Notes under the pieces: generated by a model | Database searches by the model: none | What the model saw: only the letters and a program-made list of their open reading frames with translations | Told to the model about the DNA's origin: nothing | Position numbers and translations under genes: made by a program | In this document: piece by piece, positions 42,831 to 53,036 of the stretch | Layout: every line of letters begins with the position of its first letter | Position numbering within the stretch: position 1 is the stretch's first letter | Origin: Lachancea dasiensis | Lineage: Eukaryota > Ascomycota > Saccharomycetes > Saccharomycetales > Saccharomycetaceae | Direction of reading: 5' to 3' | NCBI GenBank assembly: GCA_900074725.1 | Contig: LT598461.1 | Span: 372,001 to 436,000 of the forward strand | DNA length: 64,000 nt

Positions 42831-44006
42831 TTAGTACTTGTAAGTCTGGATTTCGCCAATGGCGTTACCATCAATATCGATCTCGGTAGACTCGCTACGG
42901 TAGATCTTGGTAGGTCCCTCGACATCGTGAGGATGCTCCTGGGCATGTTGAAAAGCCTCCAAAATGGCTTGCTTTACTCTCTCCAGGGATTCCTCAGAAA
43001 TTTGGTAGTGCATGGACACCCGACCACCCATAAGCTTAACTTGGTATTTCAGACCCTTCTTGACCAAGACGTCGGGGTTCATCTTGGCTTTTTGCAAATC
43101 CAAAAACACAAAATTGGTGTCGGCAGGGGACTCCAAAGGAATCTTATGCAACTTGCAAAAATCAGCCAGATGATGAGCCATGCGATGAGAACGTCTCAGT
43201 TTCTCTTTCCAGTTGCCCCCGACAGCAACGGAGGCCATCTTACACATCATACCGGATTGTCTGATACCACCACCTTGCTGCTTTCTGAAATGGTTGCATT
43301 TTTTGATAAACTTGAAGTCCCCGACAAGGATGGATCCCATGGGCGCGCCGAGAGACTTGGACAGACAGATGGAGATGGAGTCGAAGATCTCTCCAAACTG
43401 CTTCAATGGCACACTGGTTTCCGCCACTGCGTTCCAGATACGAGCACCGTCGCAGTGCAGCTTGATGCCGTTGTCCATACACCACACCTTGATGCGCATC
43501 AGCTCTTCCAGAGGGTACACGATACCGTGCAGCGTGTTTTCCAGCGACAACACCTTGGTGGGTGCCCCGTGGATGTCTCCATCGTCGGGCACGTAGTGCA
43601 GCTTGATGTCCTCCAGCGTCATATAGTTACCGTTGGATGGAATCACGGGCACGACCATGGCTTGCGACAAGATAGCCAGCCCGGCGGCCTCGTGCGTGTA
43701 GACGTGGGCTCTGTAGTCGCACAGGATAGAGTATGGAGGCTGGAACAAGTGACACCGCAGCGCGATCTGGTTAGAAAGCGTTCCGGAAACGCAGAAAAGC
43801 CCTGCCTCTTTCCCGGCAAGTTGCGCAACTTGCTGTTCCAGACGGATCGTGTCCACGTCTTCGTTGTACACGGCGTCTCCGATCGACGCAGTGAGCGCAG
43901 CTTGCACCATTTCCGGGGTAGGTGTGGTGAACGTGTCCGAACGGAAGTCGTTGGTAGCCGAGGTATAAGCTTCTGGAGTTTCGGCCATGGTGGATACGTT
44001 AGTCAT
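42831..44006 (-). CDS. GLY1: L-threonine/L-allo-threonine aldolase
   Basis: 391 residues from ATG at 44006 (yeast 387). PLP fold-type I enzyme cleaving threonine to glycine and acetaldehyde, the main glycine source in yeast on glucose. Landmarks: NDFRSDTFTTPTPEM, GDAVYNEDVDTIRLEQ, FCVSGTLSNQIAL, HVYTHEAAG, SLENTLHG, LHCDGARIWN and SICLSKSLGAPMGS with the PLP Lys, then KQQGGGIRQSGM. Head-to-tail with OSM1, the YEL047C-YEL046C order. Confidence 0.96.
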   Translation of the reverse strand: MTNVSTMAETPEAYTSATNDFRSDTFTTPTPEMVQAALTASIGDAVYNEDVDTIRLEQQVAQLAGKEAGLFCVSGTLSNQIALRCHLFQPPYSILCDYRAHVYTHEAAGLAILSQAMVVPVIPSNGNYMTLEDIKLHYVPDDGDIHGAPTKVLSLENTLHGIVYPLEELMRIKVWCMDNGIKLHCDGARIWNAVAETSVPLKQFGEIFDSISICLSKSLGAPMGSILVGDFKFIKKCNHFRKQQGGGIRQSGMMCKMASVAVGGNWKEKLRRSHRMAHHLADFCKLHKIPLESPADTNFVFLDLQKAKMNPDVLVKKGLKYQVKLMGGRVSMHYQISEESLERVKQAILEAFQHAQEHPHDVEGPTKIYRSESTEIDIDGNAIGEIQTYKY

Positions 44007-44957
44007 CGAGTAAGCGAAATCTAAACTGAGAGCGAGACGGAGGTCAGAACCGAGGGACAGATATCTCGTTCAACAATCCAAGACGAAAAAAACCGCTATT
44101 GTGCTTGCTTTCGTGACCTGAGTCCAAACCTCTGAGGTCTATCCGCCATGCCCATCGCCTTCTTATAGTCCCAACATCTCGTTCCTTATGGCTCATCGCC
44201 CGCTGTGAGTCGAAACTTTTTTTTCAGCTCACGTAAGCCTAAAGTGCATGCAAGACTCTTTGCCTTAGACTTCTGTGTGCGTGAAAAGTGACACACTGTC
44301 GAGCACCAGGAAAATTCCTCCAGCGAGTGTAGAGTGAGCCGTTAACGACCACGCTCGTCCCACTGTAGTAGTGACAGCCGGGAGGCGGGTCCAACCCGGG
44401 TGTTGAGCATCGAGCTAGCCGTGGTTTGTGCTGAAAAATTAAGTAAGCGGAGGCGACCGCGACGGCGACCGCGACGGCGACTTCCACGACAGCACACGCC
44501 CGCCAGATGCAGGATGCCGAAGCTGGAACGTTCTGGTCGGAAAGCCAAAGGAGAGCCCGGGGCCCTGACGCCGGGAAACTCTGCTGTATGAAGCCGTGAC
44601 GCGCACGTACAAAGTGACACATATGGATTTTCTGAGTGGGCTTTCCGGTTGTCGGGCCCAGTTCTGCGACGGTGGGTGTCTGCGAGCGCGGGAGCTCTGG
44701 GAGAGACGTGGAATTGGCGGGGTGCTGTGCGACGACAGTGTGTGGCCAGCTCATGTGGTGCCAGAGTGGTGAATAGTGACGAAAAGCAAAAAGTCGCGCA
44801 TCACGTGCGCGAAGACCCATGCACCGCAAACACTTGTGACTAACAATAAAAAATGTGATAACGACGTAGCGGCCCAGCAACGGCGCTGCTCGAGCTGGAA
44901 ACGCGGGAGCCTTGGAAACAAATGGGAAACCAACGGGAAGCACCCAAGCTGGGAAAA
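44007..44957. other. GC-rich intergenic region upstream of GLY1
   Basis: 951 bp between the GLY1 start and the 3' end of tRNA-Gln. More GC-rich than its surroundings. GGCGACCGCGAC is repeated two and a half times at 44455-44484. The high GC leaves long chance frames on the minus strand, one of which reads into the tRNA and is therefore not a gene. Confidence 0.45.
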
Positions 44958-45029
44958 AGGTCTTACCCGGATTCGAACCGGGGTTGTTCGGATCAAAACC
45001 GAAAGTGATAACCACTACACTATAAAACC
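44958..45029 (-). tRNA. tQ(TTG): tRNA-Gln (anticodon TTG)
   Basis: 72 bases on the minus strand, starting GGTTTTATAGTGTAGTGGTT and ending GGTAAGACCT. The anticodon stem is TTCGG/CCGAA with loop TTTTGAT, giving TTG. The B box is GGTTCGAATCC. No intron. An oligo-T run follows at 44954-44958. One or two bases differ from the S. cerevisiae gene as I remember it. Confidence 0.97.
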
Positions 45030-45372
45030 GTAGCTAGGTTAGCTCGTGGCTTTTTGTTAGTGCTCCTCGTTTGCCAGGTCAGCAGATGAAGACTCAACAG
45101 TGTAACGTTCCTCGATACAGCATGGCTGACGCATACAGATTGTGGTGCTACTGAATCCCACGCTGCCCTTCAGTCGCCACCGTGTTGTCTTGCACCGAGT
45201 AGCGGGTAGTTGTAGGTAGGGCCCATCGGCCTCTCCCATCCTTGAGATATCAGCTGTCCGCTGATGGTCGCTTTTCTCATCAAATGACACGAGACAGGCG
45301 ATCGGCAATTGAAAAGTACGATGCGTGTACCCAATCTAAAGGAAGCACCAGAACAGCGCAAGAACGAGCACG

Positions 45373-45753
45373 ATGGATAAAATCGAGTTCCTCAGATCTG
45401 TGGCGGCCGACAATGACACCCATGGGCTCCACTTGAAGCGCTCGACATGGAAGAAACCCCACAGACGGCACAAGGCCACGCGACAACTTATCACTGACGA
45501 ATGGAAGAGGGTTACCAGTGGTAGCGAGGAAACCAAACACCTTCTCACCTACTTCAACGTCGAGGCGCCTCCTAGCGTTATCCCAAGCAAGAAGTATTGT
45601 GACATCACAGGCTTGAAGGCCAACTACAAATCACCCGGTAACGGGCTGCGATTCTGCAATAGCGAGGTGTATTCGATCGTTATCAAGCCCATGGCCCCGG
45701 GCGTCGATCAGCAGTACTTGAAACTGAGAGGCGACAACGTGGTGCTCAAATAA
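45373..45753 (+). CDS. IES6: INO80 chromatin-remodelling complex subunit Ies6
   Basis: 126 residues from ATG at 45373. The C-terminal YL1_C domain is visible: SKKYCDITGLKANYKSPGNG, then LRFCNSEVYSIVIK. The basic N-terminal part (KRSTWKKPHRRHK) is shorter than in S. cerevisiae (166 residues in all). Forms the Arp5-Ies6 module of INO80 in the nucleus. Same neighbour order as YEL044W (between GLY1 and YEL043W). A tRNA-Gln gene lies upstream on the other strand. Confidence 0.9.
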   Translation: MDKIEFLRSVAADNDTHGLHLKRSTWKKPHRRHKATRQLITDEWKRVTSGSEETKHLLTYFNVEAPPSVIPSKKYCDITGLKANYKSPGNGLRFCNSEVYSIVIKPMAPGVDQQYLKLRGDNVVLK

Positions 45754-46137
45754 GCGGATGCTTTCGAGGAAGAAGACAATGAAACATCAAAAAAATCCGC
45801 CTCCGCAAGTTACAGAACTGAAGAAACAGCCAAACACAGCAACCGCCCGGCTAGAATGCTGTCTTTTGTTGGATCCACTCGCTGCTTATTACTAAATGTC
45901 GACGTTATTGGGGGGTTTGGAGCACGGCAAATGGTTTTTCTCTGTGCCCGGTGTGCGATCTACATGGATCTGGCTCACCGGCAACAGCTCCGCGGCCATA
46001 ACCTGGCATCGCTGCCTGGCGTAAACTGCCAGGCAGTGCTCGGCCGGAATAGTTAAGCAACGTACTAAACGATATGATTTCTCGATGTTCATTTAATCAT
46101 CATAGTGAAAACTGTATAGTATAAAACTCTATGGTTG

Positions 46138-48549
46138 ATGATTAGCGGCAACATGCTCCCATATTCGGCATTTACGTTTATTGCCGTTGCATGGCTTCTC
46201 TACCGACTGGTTCTCTTTTTAAATATTCCAGTTTGGCGGATCGTGTCGACACTAGGGCTTCAGGTACCACAGACAACAAGAGTGTCCATTGATGAAGTGA
46301 CCGAGGAAACAATCACAGTGCGATGGGAAAACGAGCCCGCCACTGCAGTAGAGAAGACCGGCTCCTCAATTTGCCACTATGTATTGTATCTGAACAATGT
46401 CAAAATTGGCTCCATACCGAACATACCTACTTCGCTGTACACTTGCTGTTTATTGAAAGGCCTTTCGCCTCACACCCAATATCAGTTCGACTTTGTGTGT
46501 ATCAATCAAGATGGGTTCATGAATAAGGGGCCCTCCATTTATGTGATGACCAAACCCAAAGGACCCGATAAACACGCCAACCAGGTGTACCAGGAAGAAC
46601 TTGATGCCAACCAAATGTTAGCGCCTAATTTTCCGGCTGATACAAAATGGAGAAAGAGCCAGAAAATTGTTACAACCGAGTCACCCACATCTTATGCGAG
46701 TCTAACTTCTCTCCCAGACTTGGACGACTACTCGATAACCGATTTGAAGAATATCTTAGTTTGTGCCCAAGAAGATCTTCACGACGTTCTACAGCAAGAG
46801 ACGTCTATACTACAAGATTTCCACGAAAGTGAAGTTCAGTTGAAACTAGAGCTGGATAATTTGAAAGCACAATGGGCCCACGACATCGATTTAAGAAAAA
46901 GTCTAAAGTCTAGCATCAAATCACTGGAAAACTCTAAGCTACTTTACGACCTCAAGCGCGGCAAGCTAGACAAGAATATTGACCAAAGCTTGAAGAAAAT
47001 CCAGAAAATGACAGATGACATGGCCAGATGGGACCAGGAGAGAAAGACCCAACTAAGGCAGAACGCTTTACAAGAACAGTTTAAAGCTGAAAGAGAGTCT
47101 CTTGTTGAGAGGATCGATGACGTGTCGAATCAAATTAAAGCACTTCACGATCAAGTTGTGAGCCAAGAAGAAGAAAACAAAAAATTGAATTCGGTGAAAA
47201 AATCTTTAGACTCTACGCAAAATGCTACCTCTACAACAACACTAGCTAGCACGAATTCTTCGAAAAGGAATAGTCCTGTTGAAATTGGCGCTCAAGCTCA
47301 AAGCTTGAATACCATAATGCAAAAAATCAATACGTACACCAATGAAAGAACTGGGGTGCTAAGTGGCCAGGGGCATGAATTCCTGAATTCTCTGTGCGAA
47401 AATTCGGTCGTTGTGGCTTTGATTAAAGAGGAGGCCAAAAAAGACTTTGCCTTAGACCACCAATGGCGTACCATAAGGACCAAACTCAAAAGGCGCAACG
47501 ACATGATGGAATCTATGTGGACCGACATAAGTTTGAAAAATCGAGAGCTCATGGCAAGTATAGCAGCTCAACCGTATGCATCTGTTAACCATCCGTCTTC
47601 GCCAAATGGTGGCACGCCCCATCTGACTTTGCATGATCCCAGCACATACGTTTCAGAGAATTCCATGCATGACCAGGCGCCCTATTCCAATGAGTCTTTC
47701 CGACACGCGTCACCTCCGCCAAGCGTCAACGGAATGATCTATCCTAACTGGAGCATCCCCCTAAACGGTAGTCATCAAGCTCAAGCCAATAACGAAGATC
47801 AAAATTTTGATTACGACAACGCCAATCATCTATTAAGTGGTCTCCAAAATATGATCTCAGAAGCAGATTACCAAGCCACTAATGTCAGTACGTCCAAGTT
47901 ATATACCACTGACCAGTTGGACAACTATTGGAGTCGTCAGACGAACCCTGAATTCAGGGCCCAGGCACAGCGGGAAAGGCACCCTTCACCGCCTGCACAA
48001 CTCCCTTTGCAGTCACCTGCCTCAATCTCCGAGCCCCAGAATTTCTCTCATTCCCGCATGCTAAGTAACGAGTCCTTTGTCCCCGTTTCCGTTCCACGCG
48101 AAGACGAGCTGTCAGGGTTTGTTCATACTCCTATGGTACAGAGGGACGACCTTACTTCTTTTGGTTCCGGTTACAGTAATGAACCCGCGATGAGAACTTC
48201 GCCCTTATCATTGCCTTTGCAAGAGGAATTCAGCAAGGAGGGCATTTTTGGTTCGCCTCATTTCAACACGATATGGAATCCCGCAAAAGTTATTGAAACT
48301 CCGACTGTGGAGAAGCATGATACGCCAAAATCCCAACATACAAGAACCAGTAGCCGTGGAAGCTGGGGACTACCTCACTTCATGCAAAAATCGCCAAACA
48401 AACTGGAATCAAAAGGAAATACTGCTGGGTCCTCGAATGGCGAACACAAGGATCGAGAATCACATGGAAGTGAGCGTCGCATGTCAAAGTTGCTCACTAA
48501 AAGTGGAATGAATCACTTGTTTAGGTCTCCAACTCACGACTCGTCGTAG
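46138..48549 (+). CDS. YEL043W-like protein: N-terminal membrane segment, fibronectin III domain, coiled coil
   Basis: 803 residues from ATG at 46138 (S. cerevisiae YEL043W is about 956). A hydrophobic segment at the N-terminus (SAFTFIAVAWLLYRLVLFL, ~10-28) is probably an ER or endomembrane anchor. A fibronectin type III domain spans ~46-143 (VSIDEVTEETITVRWENEP ... GLSPHTQYQFDFVCINQDGF). A long coiled coil spans ~200-355, followed by a low-complexity Ser/Pro/Asn-rich tail with a basic end (MSKLLTKSGMNHLFRSP). The biochemical role of this family is not established. Position between IES6 and the GDA1 region supports orthology. Confidence 0.85.
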   Translation: MISGNMLPYSAFTFIAVAWLLYRLVLFLNIPVWRIVSTLGLQVPQTTRVSIDEVTEETITVRWENEPATAVEKTGSSICHYVLYLNNVKIGSIPNIPTSLYTCCLLKGLSPHTQYQFDFVCINQDGFMNKGPSIYVMTKPKGPDKHANQVYQEELDANQMLAPNFPADTKWRKSQKIVTTESPTSYASLTSLPDLDDYSITDLKNILVCAQEDLHDVLQQETSILQDFHESEVQLKLELDNLKAQWAHDIDLRKSLKSSIKSLENSKLLYDLKRGKLDKNIDQSLKKIQKMTDDMARWDQERKTQLRQNALQEQFKAERESLVERIDDVSNQIKALHDQVVSQEEENKKLNSVKKSLDSTQNATSTTTLASTNSSKRNSPVEIGAQAQSLNTIMQKINTYTNERTGVLSGQGHEFLNSLCENSVVVALIKEEAKKDFALDHQWRTIRTKLKRRNDMMESMWTDISLKNRELMASIAAQPYASVNHPSSPNGGTPHLTLHDPSTYVSENSMHDQAPYSNESFRHASPPPSVNGMIYPNWSIPLNGSHQAQANNEDQNFDYDNANHLLSGLQNMISEADYQATNVSTSKLYTTDQLDNYWSRQTNPEFRAQAQRERHPSPPAQLPLQSPASISEPQNFSHSRMLSNESFVPVSVPREDELSGFVHTPMVQRDDLTSFGSGYSNEPAMRTSPLSLPLQEEFSKEGIFGSPHFNTIWNPAKVIETPTVEKHDTPKSQHTRTSSRGSWGLPHFMQKSPNKLESKGNTAGSSNGEHKDRESHGSERRMSKLLTKSGMNHLFRSPTHDSS

Positions 48550-48641
48550 TTTAGGCAATATATAGCATTTGAGAGGGAAAAAAGGTTCTGCCTTTTATAT
48601 GTGATATTCGAAAGTTTACCTTTTCTTTGCTAAGGGCCAGC

Positions 48642-49442
48642 TCACAAATCTAATTGCTTCTGTAGCTGCAGCTTACGCTTTTCTACCAACCAGTTCTCCA
48701 TATCCTTCAAATCAGGCAATTCTTTGAATTCGGGTATGCTTACCTTCGGTGCAGAGACGGCTTCGAGGCTTCCCAGCTCTGAGCGTAATTCTAACGTTTT
48801 CGCTTCCTCGTGGTCGATGAACGTGGAATAGCGCGTGGGTTTCTGATGTAAAACTTCAGGGTCAGTATTTGAAGTGGCTTCGGGCAACTGAAATTGTAAC
48901 CCGGGGATATCTGACGAAAACCCATAATATGCCGGGCCCAGCTGCTTTTTCCACTTTCGTACTTTGTCTTGTAGCACTTGATGGCGCTGGCGATTAGTTT
49001 GCAGCTTAGTCCGGTGCTCACGGTCTTGCTTTAAAAGCTCCCGTACTTCAGGCAACTCCAGAGCTCTCCCGAAATACCTTCGCCCCTTCAACAAAGTTCC
49101 TGTTACGCCCGCTTTACTATCTCGAGAAAAGTTGGGCCCCTTCAGGTTATGATATATGTGACGCTCCCACTGATTTTTCTCATGCAACAGATCATTAATC
49201 TCGTCGTTGATCTCTCGAAGTTGAATTTCATTCAACGATGGGTCATGCATTCGTGTAATCCTTGAGTTCATATCCTGCAATACTTGGCGACGCCATTGTT
49301 GGGCCTCCTGACTATCCTGAATTGACCTAATTCTGGTAGGCCTCTTGAACCTCGAGTAATCCTTATACCCTCCGGACTTCTCCGCCTCTAGTTCCTGGAA
49401 CCGAACAAGAACAGAGTTAGCCTTATCCACATTTCGACTCAT
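48642..49442 (-). CDS. ISY1: Splicing factor Isy1
   Basis: 266 residues from ATG at 49442 (yeast 235). The N-terminus MSRNVDKANSVLVRFQELEA is diagnostic. Then KDYSRFKRPTRIRSI, DPSLNEIQLREINDEINDLL and GRRYFGRALELPEVRELLKQ; the C-terminal half is helical and charged. The frame stays open for 36 codons upstream but without an ATG, so this start is chosen. Member of the Prp19-associated (NineTeen) complex in the catalytic spliceosome. Convergent with the YEL043W-like gene (92-bp gap). In S. cerevisiae it lies on chromosome X next to UTR1 and OSM1. Confidence 0.92.
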   Translation of the reverse strand: MSRNVDKANSVLVRFQELEAEKSGGYKDYSRFKRPTRIRSIQDSQEAQQWRRQVLQDMNSRITRMHDPSLNEIQLREINDEINDLLHEKNQWERHIYHNLKGPNFSRDSKAGVTGTLLKGRRYFGRALELPEVRELLKQDREHRTKLQTNRQRHQVLQDKVRKWKKQLGPAYYGFSSDIPGLQFQLPEATSNTDPEVLHQKPTRYSTFIDHEEAKTLELRSELGSLEAVSAPKVSIPEFKELPDLKDMENWLVEKRKLQLQKQLDL

Positions 49443-50418
49443 AATCTTAACAGTACACTCTAGGTCCGATAGAACGCTACTTCTTACTTGGTGAACATCA
49501 ATGCTCCGGTCTCTTTGAGATGAGATGAGCGAAGTTAGTATTAGTAACACTTTCTACGAATATTCCCACCACCAGAATTCCTGACATGTTTATTATAATC
49601 GACCAGCGGTAACGTTTGAAGCATCGCTAAGTGGATAACAATCAACTATGAATATCTCGAGGGCCACAAACTTGACATCTTGCTAGCTTGAGCAAGTACG
49701 GTGGTTGAGGTGTGCCGCGCGCGAAAGGTACTCGCTATGCTAGAATTGGCGCTGTGCTAATTATCATACTAAGAACCACCATCACCTTATTCTTCGAAGA
49801 TAGGTAATGCACTTATTTAAGCTTTACATGATTCTATAATAGTTCGAGCTTTTGCTCCCAAAGCATGAATATAGCGTGGGGTACAAGCACCTACAGCCCC
49901 GAGCGCGGACTTACCAGCAGTCAAGTTTAGTTACATTCTTCCGAGATGCTAGCGTTGGGTGTAAAGCATTTGTTTGAGTGCAGCGTGATCAAAGCCGTAA
50001 GCATGGATTGGAAAAGTAGAGCTCTCAGGAACACCACGACTGCTATCGGCTAATTCCGCCATTTTCGATGTGTCCAATGGGAATGTCCAATGGGGCGTGG
50101 GGAACTTGAGAGCATTTCTTGTGGGTTTGTTAGGTGGGGTTCATGTGTATTCGCTTGTTTCGTATACCATACCGAGCCAGGTGGATTTTACTTACGGAAG
50201 TCAGCGTTAGAACATAAAAAAAATCCGCTGCTCGAACCCAAGGAGCTATGGGCACTTCGGAGAGAAGCCTTGAGCTCAAGGCAAAACATGTAGCTCCTGG
50301 AAGATATAAGAGCGCCAAAAATGTTCATTCTTCTAGCGGCTGTGAAGCGAGGGTTGCTCACCCTTCTGCCACTGACTCTCTCAGTTCAAAATCCAGTCTA
50401 GGTCAAACTCCCGGTATT
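49443..50418. promoter_or_regulatory. Divergent region between ISY1 and the invertase gene
   Basis: 976 bp. For the invertase: TATAAG at 50305-50310, 109 bp before the signal-peptide ATG. Further up lie two GTGGGG words (50097-50102, 50134-50139) that fit the GC box of Mig1 sites, though without the usual AT tract, so glucose repression is possible but not shown. An in-frame ATG at 50248 lies upstream of the TATA. Confidence 0.4.
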
Positions 50419-52119
50419 ATGAGAATTGTTGTATCTGCCTTCGCGGTCGTGATTGCCGCAGTTGGCGTGCACGCCTATAATAGCACCTTAGACATCCAAT
50501 CTAATTTAGCGGCTACAAATCACTCGGCCATGGCTGATCCCGGCAAGCCACTGGCTCACTTAACTCCCAATGTTGGTTGGATGAACGATCCCAATGGTTT
50601 ATTTTTCGACAATGAGACGTCAATGTGGCACGCGTATTACCAGTACAATCCCAACGACAACATTTGGGGCTTGCCCCTGTACTGGGGACACGCATCATCA
50701 GAGGACCTGGTGACGTGGAATGACCACGGAATTGCGCTGGAACCAGAAAATGATGAGTCGGGTGCTTTTTCGGGTTCCATTGTAATCGATTTCAATAACA
50801 CTTCCGGGCTTTTCGATAACACATGCCTGCCTGGACAAAGAATTGTTGCCCTGTACACTGAGCATAGTGAAGCGGGAGAAAGACAATATGCCGCATACTC
50901 ACTAGATGGTGGATATACGTTTAATTACTACAAACACAACCCTGTCCTCGACATAAACTCCACTCAGTTCAGGGACCCGAAGGTATTTTGGCATGAGGAA
51001 ACGGAACGCTGGGTTATGACATTGGCGTTGTCCCAGGAGTACAAGATTCAAATTTACACCTCGAAGAATCTAACCTCTTGGGAATTTCAATCCAATTTCT
51101 CGCATCACGGCGTTCTCGGGTATCAATATGAGTGCCCTGGTCTTTCGAAGATTCCTATCGTTCATACAACTTCTTCTAACCTTACCCAGTCTGCTGGACT
51201 CACTACCAACAACGGTTTTGCGGACTACAAATGGGTGATGTTTCTCAGTATTAACCCTGGCGCCCCTCATGGCGGATCCTACAACGAGTACTTCATCGGT
51301 GATTTCGATGGTAAGAGATTCACTGCCCAAGATGCCGCTACTCGAGCTGTTGACTGCGGTAAGGATTTCTACGCCATGCAAACCTTTTCAAACGCACCCA
51401 ATGGGGAAGTTCTGGCGATGGCCTGGGCTTCTAACTGGGACTATTCTGGCTATGTTCCCACCCGGGACTGGAGGAGCTCGATGACTGTCGTTCGCAACCT
51501 TACTTTGCGCTACTACAGCCCAAACCCAGAAACTTCGGAGCTCACTCTCTACAATCAGCCAGTGTTCAAAAGCAGTGGCCTGAACACCAAGCAAAGATTG
51601 ATCAAGAAATCCCTGAAGTTAAACTCGAACGAAAGTGCCATTTTCAATGTGGCTGACGGGGCACATGGTCTACTGGAATTTACACTAGAGTGGAAAGTCA
51701 ATTCCTCGGCGGTTACCACCGGCCACGACATGGCCGACCTGTCTCTGAAAATCAAAGGCGTTGAAGACGACAGTGAATATTTGAGGCTTGGGTATGTGGT
51801 AAGTGCTGCGGCATTCTTTCTGGATAGAGGAAATTCACGGGTCAATTTTGTTCACGCAAACCCATTTTTTGGCAACAAGGTGTCCAAGAATTTAGAGCCA
51901 TACGAAAGCGCCGAAGATGGTTTGCCCATCTATAATGTTCAGGGCCTCATCGATAGAAATCTCATTGAATTATTTTTCAATGACGGCTCCTCCTCTTCTA
52001 CTAACCTCTTCTTTTTAAGCAGCGAAAACTATCTGGGAGAATTCGAGGTGAGCACCGGAGTAGACAATGTTTTCACGATTCTAAACTTCGACGTCCAGCA
52101 ACTAAGCGTGGGAAACTAG
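50419..52119 (+). CDS. SUC2: Invertase (beta-fructofuranosidase, GH32)
   Basis: 566 residues from ATG at 50419 (yeast Suc2 532). Signal peptide MRIVVSAFAVVIAAVGVHA. GH32 landmarks: HLTPNVGWMNDPNGLF with the nucleophile Asp at ~57, GAFSGSIV, QFRDPKVFW (the RDP transition-state motif) and YECPGL with the acid/base Glu at ~238. Many NxS/T sites point to a glycosylated secreted enzyme. Hydrolyses sucrose, and possibly raffinose or inulin, in the periplasm. An in-frame ATG 57 codons upstream (50248) and one just after the signal peptide (50530) could give intracellular forms. Inserted between ISY1 and GDA1; the S. cerevisiae counterpart blocks have no invertase there. Confidence 0.93.
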   Translation: MRIVVSAFAVVIAAVGVHAYNSTLDIQSNLAATNHSAMADPGKPLAHLTPNVGWMNDPNGLFFDNETSMWHAYYQYNPNDNIWGLPLYWGHASSEDLVTWNDHGIALEPENDESGAFSGSIVIDFNNTSGLFDNTCLPGQRIVALYTEHSEAGERQYAAYSLDGGYTFNYYKHNPVLDINSTQFRDPKVFWHEETERWVMTLALSQEYKIQIYTSKNLTSWEFQSNFSHHGVLGYQYECPGLSKIPIVHTTSSNLTQSAGLTTNNGFADYKWVMFLSINPGAPHGGSYNEYFIGDFDGKRFTAQDAATRAVDCGKDFYAMQTFSNAPNGEVLAMAWASNWDYSGYVPTRDWRSSMTVVRNLTLRYYSPNPETSELTLYNQPVFKSSGLNTKQRLIKKSLKLNSNESAIFNVADGAHGLLEFTLEWKVNSSAVTTGHDMADLSLKIKGVEDDSEYLRLGYVVSAAAFFLDRGNSRVNFVHANPFFGNKVSKNLEPYESAEDGLPIYNVQGLIDRNLIELFFNDGSSSSTNLFFLSSENYLGEFEVSTGVDNVFTILNFDVQQLSVGN

Positions 52120-53036
52120 TGACTTTAGGGACGAAGCATGGACTTTTCCCTGTTGTCTATGGTGGTCAACTATTTCGTCACAGATTCTGACTCATACCTT
52201 TGTTGTATGGCGCTAAATAAAGATTGAAACATACATGAGTGGACTGTACCCTGGTCGTTGCTCTATGCAAACGTAAATTCATTCGATAATCCAATATTTC
52301 ATTGTTTCATAGCGAGTTAATGTAATCTTAATTCTAATATTGGAGGTACACAGGACCCAATGATTCGAACCTTGAAATCTGTAAAAAGTGTTTAAATGGA
52401 AGAAATCGTCTTTCAAGACCGCGTGACAAGACTCAATGATCAGTCTTCTACATTTCCCCTGCGAGCCGATATGTGTTGGGTCTTTAAAGGTGATTGTTAA
52501 ATTTCTTATATATTCGAAGCGGACAAGAGTTAATCCCGCGAGCCTGTTCGATAAAATGACCCATTGTGAGACCTTAAACTCGGAGGTGCTTCCAAGAAAA
52601 GAGCTATGAAGTTAACGGTAAGGCCAATTCACCACACTCTGGCAGTTCTCAAATTTTACCAAAGAGTATTCAATACAATTTTTTACGCGCATCTAGGATA
52701 CACTTGTCCCTTTGCAGATGTTCTGAGAGAAGGATTGATGAACTGAAATCTCGGCGAGTCGGACAGATTTGTCCAAAACTGCTCCAGGTTTGACATATCA
52801 CAGTGGTGATGCTACTATGTAAGTAATTTTTGACGACATGAGGTTCTTCGCAGGCGCTAGTCGAAAATTTCGTGAATTAAGTTAAGCTTCGAGAGAAACC
52901 ACGTTCATGGTACTTGTCAATGTTCGATCAAGTCTAAGCGTTAAAGATCCACAACTCAGTTTCGTTTGCTCTATTCATTCGGGCTTAATATCTGCCGCTT
53001 CATTTGCAGTTTTCCAAAAGTAATACTTGTCAAGCA
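52120..53036. other. Intergenic between invertase and GDA1
   Basis: 917 bp, AT-rich, no gene. A tRNA B-box-like string occurs near 52362-52371 without the rest of a tRNA. Confidence 0.4.

Noticed and set aside
44239-45015. 258-codon minus-strand frame beside GLY1
   Set aside because: Its first codons lie inside the tRNA-Gln gene and the rest is GC-rich low complexity.
52340-52400. tRNA B-box-like GGTTCGAATC on the minus strand
   Set aside because: The T-arm is imperfect and no A box, anticodon arm or acceptor stem can be found.
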